DNA from: Pelecanus crispus
Lineage: Eukaryota > Chordata > Aves > Pelecaniformes > Pelecanidae
Assembly (NCBI RefSeq): GCF_030463565.1
Contig: NC_134662.1
Span: forward strand, 2,418,001-2,482,000
Length of the DNA: 64,000 bases
Direction of reading: 5' to 3'
The notes under the pieces: model-generated
Database searches by the model: none
What the model was told of the DNA's origin: nothing
Seen by the model: only the letters and a program-made list of their open reading frames with translations
Translations under genes and position numbers: made by a program
Part shown: in pieces, positions 15,301 through 24,399 of the stretch
How positions within the stretch are numbered: the first letter of the stretch is position 1
How the letters are laid out: every line of letters starts with the position of its first letter

Positions 15301-15358
15301 ATTTTTGTCTTTTATTTAGATGAGTCTCTTCCTCTCCTCCTGTTGTGCAGGTAACTAG
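389..15358 (+). CDS. DOT1L: DOT1L histone H3K79 methyltransferase, C-terminal part (partial; catalytic domain lies upstream)
   Basis: Shared coding exons 389-490, 1090-1227, 1819-1944, 2778-3259, 3523-3646, 4465-4611, 6023-6149, 7605-8218, 8945-9150, 9921-9985 and 10460-11431 all have AG/GT borders and keep one frame. They then join either 12547-13136 (long tail) or 15351-15358 (Gly-Asn-stop). From the window edge this gives 1230 or 1036 residues. The short form fits the missing first ~500 residues of the 1537-residue human protein. The first three exons encode a Gln/Glu/Lys-rich coiled coil, the region that binds AF10 in the human protein. Exon 4465-4611 carries two AF9/ENL docking motifs, and exon 7605-8218 a basic nuclear signal. 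The rest is Ser/Pro-rich and probably disordered, with blocks such as SRSSTPQHPLL and HNLFISAA shared with the human protein. DOT1L is nuclear and methylates H3K79 on transcribed genes. The SET-independent catalytic domain is not in this window. Confidence 0.96.
4334..4354 (+). repeat. Poly(A) tract, 21 bases
   Basis: An uninterrupted run of 21 A followed by a G-rich stretch (GGGCGGGGGGGAGG), in the DOT1L intron upstream of the exon starting at 4465. It is probably length-polymorphic or the tail of a decayed retroelement. No target-site duplication was identified. Confidence 0.85.
4513..4587 (+). other. DOT1L: Paired AF9/ENL-binding motifs encoded in DOT1L
   Basis: The codons spell LPISIPLSTV and then LPVSIPLASVV, two tandem copies of the alternating hydrophobic motif. 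In the human protein these bind the AHD domain of AF9 (MLLT3) and ENL (MLLT1). Both copies look identical to the human sequence as I remember it, so the link to the super elongation machinery is probably kept in this species. Confidence 0.85.
5331..5402 (+). repeat. Two-copy 36-bp tandem duplication in a DOT1L intron
   Basis: Units 5331-5366 and 5367-5402 both begin AGCTGTTT, contain ATTGAATCCATTAT and end in TTTTTCC, with three or four differences between them. The second is followed by another AGCTGT. This is a local intronic duplication in the 1.4-kb intron 4612-6022, with no sign of coding or splicing use. Confidence 0.8.
8078..8101 (+). other. DOT1L: Basic nuclear-localisation-type cluster in DOT1L
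   Basis: Codons spell KKRGRRKR, aligned with the human RRRGRRKR cluster. It is a classical basic import signal in a Ser-rich linker, and its function is inferred from composition only. Confidence 0.6.
11432..12546 (+). other. DOT1L intron before the long-isoform exon; no gene seen
   Basis: Reading through the 11431/11432 donor would add 23 residues (starting GRQNSFSG) and a stop ending at 11502, so intron retention would give a third, slightly longer C-terminus. The rest holds no coding signal I can support and ends in a T-rich polypyrimidine tract at 12450-12480. Confidence 0.5.
12547..13136 (+). CDS. DOT1L: DOT1L alternative terminal coding exon (long C-terminal isoform)
   Basis: The exon follows a T-rich tract and TTTGCAG acceptor. 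It completes a split Gly codon begun by exon 10460-11431 and stays open for 197 codons to TAA at 13134-13136. The product is Ser/Pro-rich with polyproline stretches (PPPPPNVSLPPPPPLL) and ends in LSGVKPR. As I recall, the longer human DOT1L isoform has the same type of tail, which supports a real alternative 3' exon. No canonical AATAAA follows closely, so its polyadenylation site is unresolved. Confidence 0.8.
13137..15350 (+). other. 3' UTR of the long DOT1L isoform or intron of the short isoform; no gene seen
   Basis: This follows the TAA of the long isoform and precedes the acceptor at 15350. It is mixed sequence with short ORFs lacking any recognisable family. No canonical poly(A) signal was found close to 13136, so the long-isoform transcript probably runs on towards the signals at 15705 or 16751. 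Confidence 0.4.
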
Positions 15359-16775
15359 GATTTCTACCTCAACCCAATGTGACCTATGCAAGGACAACGT
15401 GGACCAACTTCACTCGGCTTCCACTGAAAGGTGCTCACCTGGCCTGTGCAGGGGTTTCTACTCTCTTACTACTGGACAAAATAAAAACATAAAAAGACCT
15501 AAACAACGGAGAAAATATTTACTGTGAATCTGAGTTAAAAAAAAAAAAAGGCAAAAAAAAAAAAAAAGGCAAAAGAAATGCTTAAAGCTCCAGTTTGTAT
15601 TGTTGATAGTTTAGATATTTATCTTTTTTTAAAGTGAAAACAATTTTGACTTATTTTATTCCACCTAGAATCATAAATACAACTTATTATTAAATTCTCT
15701 GAATAATAAAGGACTGGCACACCAGCAGAGATGTAAAGAGCCTCCTCTCGGTGCTATTTCATCCGTCAGAACTGTGCCTCTAGTTTGAATCCTTGGTGCT
15801 GAATTTGGAGGGTTGACCAATGCCAAACCCAGTTCTCAGAAAGGTCTGCAGTTTATTTATTCAACTTACTCTGTTCATATACCAAAATCCACTTGGTTTG
15901 CAGCAGTGTGAGCTACAGAGAATGGCAGTCTTTTATCTGATGTTTTATTTTAATTTGGACTGAGCCGGGCGCTCTGTTAACTGGGTGGTTTTTAATTGTG
16001 TTCGTTACAAACAAGAACTCAGTACTCCCCTCCGGAGTGGCAGCTAGAGTACCTGGGGTAGCCCAGGCAAGCTCAGCCAACGCAGGCACAGTTTGAACCG
16101 AAGAAATTCAAGTCCTGCCCCGTTCTAACTACTTCACTGGGCCATTTGCAGTTGCTGGTGGCACTCAAGTCACTGTGAATTTTGGTAGCTAGTCTGGATG
16201 TCATTGGCATATGAACAGGGTGCATAATCACTGGTATTGGTCAGGCCCCTTTCACCAACGTTGGGAAGACTGAACGTAGTGCTTCTGTACTGGTGCAGGT
16301 AGCAGATTTTCTCAGCTTGTCGTTTTTGTTCCAAGTCCAATGTATTTTGTTAGTAGGGTTTTGATACTTGATTCAGAAATGGCTTAGCCGTGTACATTGA
16401 TTGACAAAGTGCATTTTGCTTTTGTATTTCTTTGCTTTAAGTAGGTCTAAATGGTAGTTCACAAAAACACCACAATCTAGCTTACCGTGCTGCCACACTA
16501 TCAAACTGGTGCAGTTAATTGTATTGTGACTTGGTGTTCTGTGTACAGAAAGTACCGCTCGGAGCAGCGGCTGTATTTTATAGAGATGTGATGAAAAATT
16601 ATAAATTTCATATACTTTATTTCATTTATTTTTAGATTGTACAATGCACAGTAAACTTGTAAAAACTTATTTATTCAAGTGCACAGAGGAGAAGGATGAT
16701 CTATTAAGTAGAAATCACGCTGGTCTGTAGTTCAGACCGGACCAAGCACCAATAAAGGAAACTACAGTAAAAGAA
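15351..16775 (+). other. DOT1L: DOT1L terminal exon of the short isoform and its 3' UTR
   Basis: After a pyrimidine-rich tract and TGTGCAG acceptor, the first eight bases complete Gly and add Asn-stop when joined to exon 10460-11431. This gives the VGGN ending of the canonical human protein. The remainder is an AT-rich 3' UTR with two A-rich tracts near 15538-15568. AATAAA signals lie at 15705-15710 and 16751-16756. The exact end of 16775 is an estimate, about 20 bases past the distal signal. Confidence 0.75.
16751..16756 (+). other. DOT1L: Polyadenylation signal AATAAA, likely distal DOT1L end
   Basis: AATAAA sits in CACCAATAAAGG, about 1.4 kb past the short-isoform stop. It follows an AT-rich tail (16570-16680) typical of conserved vertebrate 3' UTR ends. 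An upstream AATAAA at 15705-15710 could make a shorter transcript. Confidence 0.6.
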
Positions 16776-18225
16776 GGGGAATTGCAACAGCAAAATGACT
16801 AGAATTAAAACACATATAGGCTTTGGGAAACATCTGCCTGCTGGCCCCGGTGCTCTGAGGGGCAGCACTGACTGCTCTGCGTCGGAGGCACTCACTGTCC
16901 TTAAATCCCTTCCAGGTCGTTAGTGCTCCCTAACGAGTCTCCCACCTCCAGCAATTGGGCATTCACCTTAGGCTTGAGCCCTGCCTTAGCAGCCACCTGA
17001 TGGAGCATCCTGTGGTCACAAAAAGCTGGGCTGAACGCATTAGCTGTTTAACTCCTGCCTCTGTTTTTGAAGTAGGCAAGGTACTTCCAGCCTTGTGTGC
17101 TCTCTCCTACTACCTGGATCCGGGAGGGACAGCTGGGAGCACCATGCTGGCCGTGTTCAAGGGAGCGGTGGGGCAGAGGTGCCGTAACAGCTCCTACCCT
17201 CTACAGACTTCAGTTGGGCCCTTTTCTCTGTACCTCATCCCCGGCAATCTTAGTAGAGATTTAGGACAAAGTGCAGTTATTTTGTTGATTCTGAAGTGTG
17301 TCTTCCATAGGCAGCCTTTGTGCGCAGAAACTGTTGATCTAACTTTGCCTTCTTATTCACCGGAAAGGGAAGGGATTGATAGCCCTGGAAATTAGGGACA
17401 TTTTGGAACTGTTTTCTGCTATGCGTGTGGGAGAGGACTTGACAGCGGTGCGCCCTGCTGAGTTATTAACAGTAAGATGAAAACCTGGAAAAGGGCAAAA
17501 ATGCTCAGAGGGTGATAGCTGAGAAACATCCAGTAGCTTCTAGTAGAAGCCGTACACAGTTTATGTCCTGGAATCCAGGAAGACAATGTAACCCAGATGT
17601 TTTGCAGCTGGGAGTTGGGCAGCTCCAGCTTCTGCCAGATCCTTGGGTAATTGGAAGTTGCAGAGCTGCCTTAGCATCCCTCCCAGCAAACGGCAGAGTG
17701 CTCAGGTCTTTGAAGGCTTTAAATTGGTAGGCTGTGCCTGAGCGGTTGCTGGAGGGGCAGCAGCCTTAATTACATCTCCCCCCTATCATTCATATCCCCG
17801 ATGAGAGAGATGAGGAAATAAAAGTAGCTTTTAATCACTCTGCTTTTATCAGATTCTTTTCTGAAAAGGGACCAAGATACAGTGCTCCTTGGACCTCTTG
17901 TGCTCCCCTTCATCTCAAACTGCAGAAGAAATCCAGCAAGAGCACTCAGCCACACTTGTTCTGTACGGGGAGGGTTCGCTTGTGCTCATACCCGAGGTGC
18001 TCACAGGACACTAGCAAAGATGCCTGACTGGAGAAGGAACAGGCTCTGTCGAACCCGTTGTGCTTTCCAACACCTGCTCGAGGCCGTATCGCCCAGCCGG
18101 CTCCCGGCACCGCTCCCCGGCTGAAGAGGATGGCCCGATCTTTGTTGCAGGAACGACTTGCTTTGCCCCGGGGTTCACAGCATTTCAGGAATCGGGTGTC
18201 TGGGGAGCAGGACAGAACTGTCAGA

Positions 18226-18312
18226 CATAGCTTAGTGGTGGACTTGGCAGCGTTAGGTTTATGGTTGGACTTGATCTTAAAGGTCTTTTCCAGCCTAAGT
18301 GATTGTATGACC
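18226..18312 (+). mobile_element. CR1 LINE 3'-end fragment
   Basis: The string CTTAGTGGTGGACTTGGCAG continues through GTTAGG, a TTGGACTTGATC block, AAAGGTCTTTTCCA and a degraded GATTGTATGA end. This is the conserved 3' tail of bird CR1 retrotransposons. It is truncated to under 100 bases, with no reverse transcriptase remains. Confidence 0.85.
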
Positions 18313-20846
18313 CTTTGGAGCAAAGGCCCCAGGCAAGGCGTTTGTCATCTGCTCTCCTGCGGGTGTTGCAGAAAAGCAAAACCCCTCTGTCCCTCAGCGT
18401 CGCCTGCGGTAGCGGGTGCTGTGGTGATCAGCAGCCAGCCGGTGTCCATTGCAGGATTTGCTCACGAGCAGCCATCGGAGATCAGCAGCAGAAGCCTGCT
18501 CGCTGTAGCTGAGCGTACGTGCGCTAGCAAGATGTTTTCGCCTACCCAGCGTTTTGGAGTCTGTGACTCTCCAGCCGTCATCCGGGAAGGCCAAAGGAAA
18601 CCAGATGCTGACCCAGGAATAAGCGCATAGTTGGGACGTACTTGAAAGGGATTCAGTCTGCTGGCCAACCTGCTGAGCATCTGCTTCAGCCTCCTGCGGT
18701 CTGTTGGGACCGGGCCTTCATCTACCTCTACATCACCTCAGTGCTGTCGTCCCCGGTGACCCGATGTTTCCATCCTGGCAGCCCACGCTGCTGGAGTCTG
18801 GAGCTGCTCTGGCCTTGCCAGTGTCTTCCACCCACGCCTGGCACCGTTGGCACCTTCACCTTGCGATGCGTTGCGTAATTGCAATGTGTTTCACTCGTGC
18901 GGCAGCTGTAATCTAAATCTTCGTAGTAATCCCCACTGAGACGCGCTTCCAGGAAGGTGCCTGATAAGCTAATGCTTGCAGGGAGCAGCGTGAGATGGGA
19001 AGCCAGGCGAGCGCAGGTTTTGGACTGATGTCTTAGTATTGCGTTAGCTGGGAGATGTTGTTGCCAAGAGATTTGTGTTGTCATCTTCCTCACTCCCCGA
19101 TCTTTTATCGCTTTGCCACAACCTCAGGCAAGTTCAACTTGTTTCTCTGTCTGCAAAATGGGGAGAGCGTTTACCTTGCCGTAGGGCTTCTGAAGGAATG
19201 GCTTTGAGATGTTAAGATCTGATCCATATGGCTACAAGAATAAGACCCTTGTGACCCTACTGTAGGAGCCCTGTGCCAGAGGTCTGAAACCTGTTTTCAA
19301 TAATTGGAGATACTTTTGAGTCATCAAAGCCAAACAGCCAGTTCCAAAAAGGAATTCCTTCTGTGTTACCACATCCTGCCGGGTCCAGTCGTTTCGTGGC
19401 TGTCACACATGTTCCTTCTCCTCCACGCCGCTGCTGCCAGCAAGGGACTCATCAGGAAGCTAAAATACATCTTGTAGCACATACATTGCCAAAAAAAAAA
19501 AAAAGGAACTTCCTGAGCGTTGTGCTGAGCAAAACCTGTGCCCTGCTGCTAAATGTCAGCCTTGAGGAACAAGCCTTGCGTGCTCTTCCTTTTTTGGTGA
19601 TTTGCTACCTCTGGCTCGCGCTTGCCGGGTTCAGTCCACTGAGACCCACCGTGCTGTGAAGCTGGGAGCGCTCCAAAAACACTAAACCTAAACTCGCTAT
19701 TTGCTGCAAATTAGTCATTCAACAACAATTCTTCCATTAGCCAGGGGTGTCTGAGGCACCCAGCAGTCAGATTGCTCTGCTTTTTGTGTAGCTGAGGGGG
19801 AAAGTGGGAAAATGTTACTGGAGGACATAGAGGCTTGGGTTGCTGAAACCGAGCTGGTGTGCAGGACGTCGGGGAGGTTGAGCTGCCCCTGCATTGCCTC
19901 TTGTTCTGCTGCAAACAAGGCTGTTTCCTTTAGGAAGGTGTGAATCAGTCTGGGCAACCATAATGATGGGAAGCGTCTTCACCTCTCTTAGTTCAGGTTG
20001 TGGATGCAGTGGGAGAGGCGAAGGGGAAGCTGCTTTTTGAGGAAGCTGACAACAACAGGGAGTGCAGCGCATCCTGGATGTACGTGACATTTAGAGGCAA
20101 AGCACCGTCTCTGACTAGTTTCTTCTAATAGCAGGAACTCGTGTCTCCTTGGCCAGACAAACTTAGAAATGCTTTCTTGTGCTTCCATCTCATGTCCTTC
20201 CTCCTAGCAGTAGTAGCTGCTTTATCTTTTAGCACGCGGTTTGTGTTCGTGCCGCTGTTTGCTGGGGTTTGGCTTGGCTCTGGCTGTGGACTCGGCCTGG
20301 GTTGTGAAGCCTGAATCCTCCCTGTGCCAGGACTCGCTGGTGGGATGGGCACGTGGGGATGAAGGTGAGCTTGTAGGCTCTGAATCTGTGATAGCACCTA
20401 CAGTCGCTGAAGTACCCCAGGCAGGAAGGTTGCATCACTTGATCATGAAAAGATCTACTAGTCACTGCTTTTGTGATTCAAGAGCTTTCAAATCCCCAGG
20501 ACTTGACACTCCTCAGCCTGAAACTCACCCAACACTCAAGTTACTTAATCTCAAGTCAAAGTGTTGAGTAGCTTGCTTCTTTCTTTAGTCAATACCCAAG
20601 CAAGTAACTTCTTTCTTTGAAATCTGCTGAGCAGATGGGTTTCAGGCTTGATAAGCTCTTCCGTTTCATCTGAATAACATTTCAAACTGGAGCATTGCTT
20701 CAATACTGCTTGGCCATCGTGGCTGGTCGGGGTTGACCGCGTGGCTCTGCAGCGTGGTCAGGCGAGTGGCTGCCTGCCTTCACCCTGCTGGGGACAAGCG
20801 TTTCCTTCCGAGAGGTGTTGGTGACGCTTCTTCAACCTCCTCCTTG

Positions 20847-20909
20847 GGGGGGCTGGACTAGGTGACCTTTAACGGTGCCTTCCAACCCAAACTATTCTAT
20901 GATTCTCTG
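20847..20909 (+). mobile_element. CR1 LINE 3'-end fragment
   Basis: It carries GGGCTGGACTAGGTGACCTT, then a GTGCCTTCCAACCCAAAC block and CTATTCTATGATTCT, the CR1 terminal hairpin region and repeated ATTCTATG-type end. Only the extreme 3' tail is present and it is non-coding. Confidence 0.85.
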
Positions 20910-21999
20910 TACAGACATATCTGGGATAGTCACTTTGCCTCAGAAAATAAATGGGAGGGGTGTGAGCGGGAAGGAGATGGATGTAAGCCAGATCTGCCTC
21001 GCCCGCTTCTGTTGTGGCGCAGATTCATACCGAAGGCAGCGGGGCTACAACAGCGTTTGCAGGTCGGGTGCTCCACACCACGGCGGATTTACTCCCCGTG
21101 GTGACCAGGTTCTGTCTCATCCCAGCCTCCCCCGCAGAGGCTGTATCTTCCCCTACTGCTGGGCTTCCCCTTCCAGGAGAAGGTCTCTTGCTCTGGAGTC
21201 ATGAGGCCACGGACAGGCAGCTTGGGGTCACCTCCGGGGACCTGTGTGGTTTGATTCTTGCTAGGATTGTGTATTTAGAAAGCAGCATCTGCTCCCCCAC
21301 CCGTAATTTTTCCACTTGGAAGAGAGTCCGAGCAGAGAGGCTGAGCGATTGCATGGTGGGGGAGAGCATCAGCGGATGCAGAGCTGGTATCTGCAGCGGG
21401 GTAGACTTGGCTCGCGTTCAGGTGACTGGTTTTTGTGGGACAGCGTCCCTGTGAGCCGTTTGAGGGCCAGCACGTGCTTTCATCTCCTCCGAGCGCGTTC
21501 AGAGGGCCCCCCTCTTTGTTCCTCCTGTGGACACGCCAGCGGCCCTCGCACGGGGACCCGGGGGACCCGTGCCCTCGTGGTGCTCCTGCAGCAGGGACGC
21601 ACTGGCGCAAGGTGTTCCCCGGCAGCAGGGTGGCCCTGCAGGCGCGAGGTTTGCGGCTTTGGGCCTTTACGTTACCGAGCGCTGCTCCGTCGGCCTGCGC
21701 TTGCCTGCCCCGCTCAAGGTGTTGCCACATTGCTGGACGAGGAGACTGCCAGTGCCGGGAGCATCTTTTCAAGCTGCTGATCGGAGACTCCCCTCCCGGC
21801 TCAGACTTCCCCGTGGCCGTTCCTTCCCCGGCCGGGTCTGGAGTTGGTGCTGATCGCCTCCGAGCACCGGTACCACGCGCGCTTCCCCAGCCCGGGGTCG
21901 CCGTCCCGTGCCGGTGGCGGGTGCTGCTCGCAGAAGAGCCGTTCGTTAGGACTTGGTAATTTTGTCCTAGTGCTGACCTAAGGTGGCTTTGGTTGATCG

Positions 22000-23510
22000 A
22001 GTCCCATGTATAACCCATTTGCTTTCTGTGTTGAAATCGGTCCTTTTAATACAGGGTATGGAAACCTGAAGATTATTGATGTATTTTTTTTTTCTTGGAG
22101 GGAGTTATCCCAACTCACACAGGTGGCTGTCTTGAAAAATTCTGCATTTGTTGCTTTGCCTGAGCCAAAAGCATAAAGAGGATTAAGCATTGGGAGCTCC
22201 AAACGATGATTTCTTCAGTTAAGGAATGGACGTTGTACAGTGGACTGCAAACCACCAATAACGTATTTTAAAATCACAGTTTGGGGAGAAGAAACTAGAC
22301 AGTGTTTTTGTGAACTATCTTTGCAGCACTGAGGAAAAATCACAAGAATTGGATTTTTTGGAAGCACAGATGTGTAGTCAGTGTACGAGTATTTGAAGTT
22401 TTATGGCTGTTAAAGATTTTTTTTTTCCCCCTCCTTTTTTTTGCTCCAACATTTCCATAGCTTGCATATCAGGTTTTCACTAAAAGATGGATTACCAGTT
22501 TTAAAAATGTTGTTGTGCCATATTTTATTTATCCTTACGCGTTATAAATATATAAATATCTATTTAGACTGAGTATTGCAATAAAAGATGCTATTATTGT
22601 GAACTTCAGGGTTTAAACCCGAGATGAAAAAAAGGGAAGTACTTCTCCAGTATATTTGCTGTTCGCGACCTTCTTTCTGAAGAGGTTTCTTAAGTTTTAA
22701 TAGTTTAAAAACAAAATCGCATCTTAAAGTTCAAACTTCTACAGTGCTAACCCTGAAGTTCTCAAGTTTGTCATCCTTTGGTTTTTTTCAAGGTACATCT
22801 GGTTGCTTTTCTGGTGCAGTCAAATTATTCTTTAGAAAGGTCTTGTTTCTGGAGTTAATGAGGAAAAGGTGGAATGGGTTGATCCATCCTGCTTGGCTTT
22901 TTTAACCTATTAATCTTTTAAGTGATCAATTTCAAATTAAAAACCAACTTTTTAGGTCTCTGTTCTACTTAAACTTTTTAGGAGTGAGAGCCTGCCCTCG
23001 CTGAGTGGGACTTTGATGGGGAAAGCAGTAGATTATGAGGTTGCTGTTGCTCAGGAATTGATTAGTAAACTTTTAACTACTAATAAAAATCCATTTTTCA
23101 ATGGATTTTTTAAAAAAAAACATTTTCTTAGAACAGTGATATGGGATGTTTCCTAGTGAATAGGAATTAGTTTATATAATTTAGCCTATTAAACTGAATT
23201 ATTTAAAAGTCAAACTTCCCCTAATTTATCTTTTGTTTTGTTTTGTTTTGGGTTTTTTTTTTATACCAGTAAGTTGTCCTGTCATTCCTTTAATTCTTCC
23301 ATAGAGGTAGTGTGAATTCTTCTGGTGTGTATATATGTATGTATAATATATATATTTCCACCCTGCCTTTCTAATTCTCCACAATGTAAGAGTTAGTTTT
23401 TTCTCCCCTCCCTCCACTTAATTTCTTGTGTCTTTACCTTGATTTGTAATTGAAACGATGCTTTGAAGTTTTGTCTTTATATTAAAGTGTACGTATTTTA
23501 ATACACCGTA
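22000..23510 (+). other. AT-rich 3'UTR-like stretch with plus-strand poly(A) signals
   Basis: The stretch is AT-rich and free of long ORFs. It holds TATAAATATATAAATATC, then AATAAA at 22580-22585 and ATTAAA at 23481-23486 near a sharp change to GC-rich sequence at about 23515. It resembles the tail of a plus-strand transcript, either a far-extended DOT1L 3' UTR or a separate non-coding RNA. The human DOT1L and PLEKHJ1 3' ends overlap or nearly meet, as I recall, which favours an extended UTR. Confidence 0.4.
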
Positions 23511-23514
23511 CTGT

Positions 23515-24300
23515 TGTGGAGTGTCACTGCTTCAGCAGGCCCGGCGGCGGCAGGGGACGGCTCTCGGCACGCGCCGAGGAAACGAGATCTCCTGGACCGC
23601 GGCTTCACCGGCGGCAGCGGCTGGCGCAGGCTCCCCCGCGCTGCCCCGCAGCCTGAGCCAGGCAGCGCGCTCGGCTCCGGCCAAGCCGGGGACGGTTCAG
23701 CTCTCGGGGTTTGGCACGCCAGGGACGTTACAAACCCACCGTAGCGACAGCTCCTATTCACCCTTTTAGCCGGTAATTTCACCACTAGAACGAAACCGAG
23801 ATCAGCCGGCCAACGTATTTAAACTTCGGAAGCGATGGCCCTAACTCTTTCGGAGCTAATTCGCCGTAGGACTCTTACACCGAGGTGAGGGCCCTGCTTC
23901 GCTGAACGCTTGCACAGCTCGCGGAACGTGGGAAGGCTCGAGAGGTTTTTAGATGTTGGGAACGGGATGCAGCAGCAGCCTGACCCAGCTCGTCTTCCCC
24001 AACGTGTTTGTCGCTCAAGCCGCTGCCAAGCGTTCGGCTCCGTTAGCAAAAGGCCTCTAAAAACCACATTGCGGAGCCATCCGCAGCTGCCTCCCGAGCC
24101 GGCGCCTTACCGCCTGCTCCAGCTACCATGCTGCTGCTCCTCGTGGGACTCCTCCGTGCCGCTGCTCCATCGCCGCGCCCTGCCGCGACGCCTCCTCCAG
24201 CGCCCTGCGAGGCGCAGAGCTGCCGGCTGAGACCCCTGGTCCCTCTGGGGCCGCGCTGGACCCAGAGCTCGCCGCAGCCACCCCTCCCCGGCGGTTTTGG
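23515..24300. other. CpG-rich stretch between convergent genes
   Basis: GC content rises abruptly and CpG is frequent (for example GGCACGCGCCGAGG and CCGCGGCTTCACCGGCGGC). No splice-consistent coding gene fits. It could be an orphan CpG island with promoter activity or unmethylated GC-rich DNA. Confidence 0.4.
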
Positions 24301-24343
24301 TTTCTTAGAACAGCTCTGACTGCCACAAAGATTGGAACAAGTT

Positions 24344-24349
24344 TTTATT
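24344..24349 (-). other. Minus-strand AATAAA poly(A) signal, candidate distal PLEKHJ1 end
   Basis: On the minus strand TTTCCAATAAAAACTTGTTCC is a canonical signal, preceded (24.35-24.8 kb) by UTR-like sequence. I found no canonical hexamer on the minus strand just past the PLEKHJ1 stop. A long 3' UTR reaching here is therefore possible, but a separate minus-strand RNA would fit equally well. Confidence 0.35.
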
Positions 24350-24399
24350 GGAAATGTTCACTCTACAACAGATAAATGGCTTCAGTACACTTTCAGGGA

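Larger units (their letters stand above)
16900..22000. other. Intergenic, no gene identified (DOT1L-PLEKHJ1 interval, proximal part)
   Basis: Apart from the two CR1 tails, the ORFs here lack family resemblance, consistent splicing or conserved composition. A GC-richer part (21.4-21.95 kb) produces overlapping ORFs in several frames, the usual sign of stop-poor composition and not of coding. Confidence 0.55.

Noticed and set aside
21275-22018. Overlapping 247- and 174-codon ORFs in intergenic DNA
   Set aside because: Several frames are open at once because of local GC richness. No splice or family support.
24128-24319. 63-codon ORF starting with a leucine-rich, signal-peptide-like stretch
   Set aside because: Short, in CpG-rich sequence, with overlapping ORFs on both strands and no homologue recognised. 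The leading leucines come from CTGCTGCTG.
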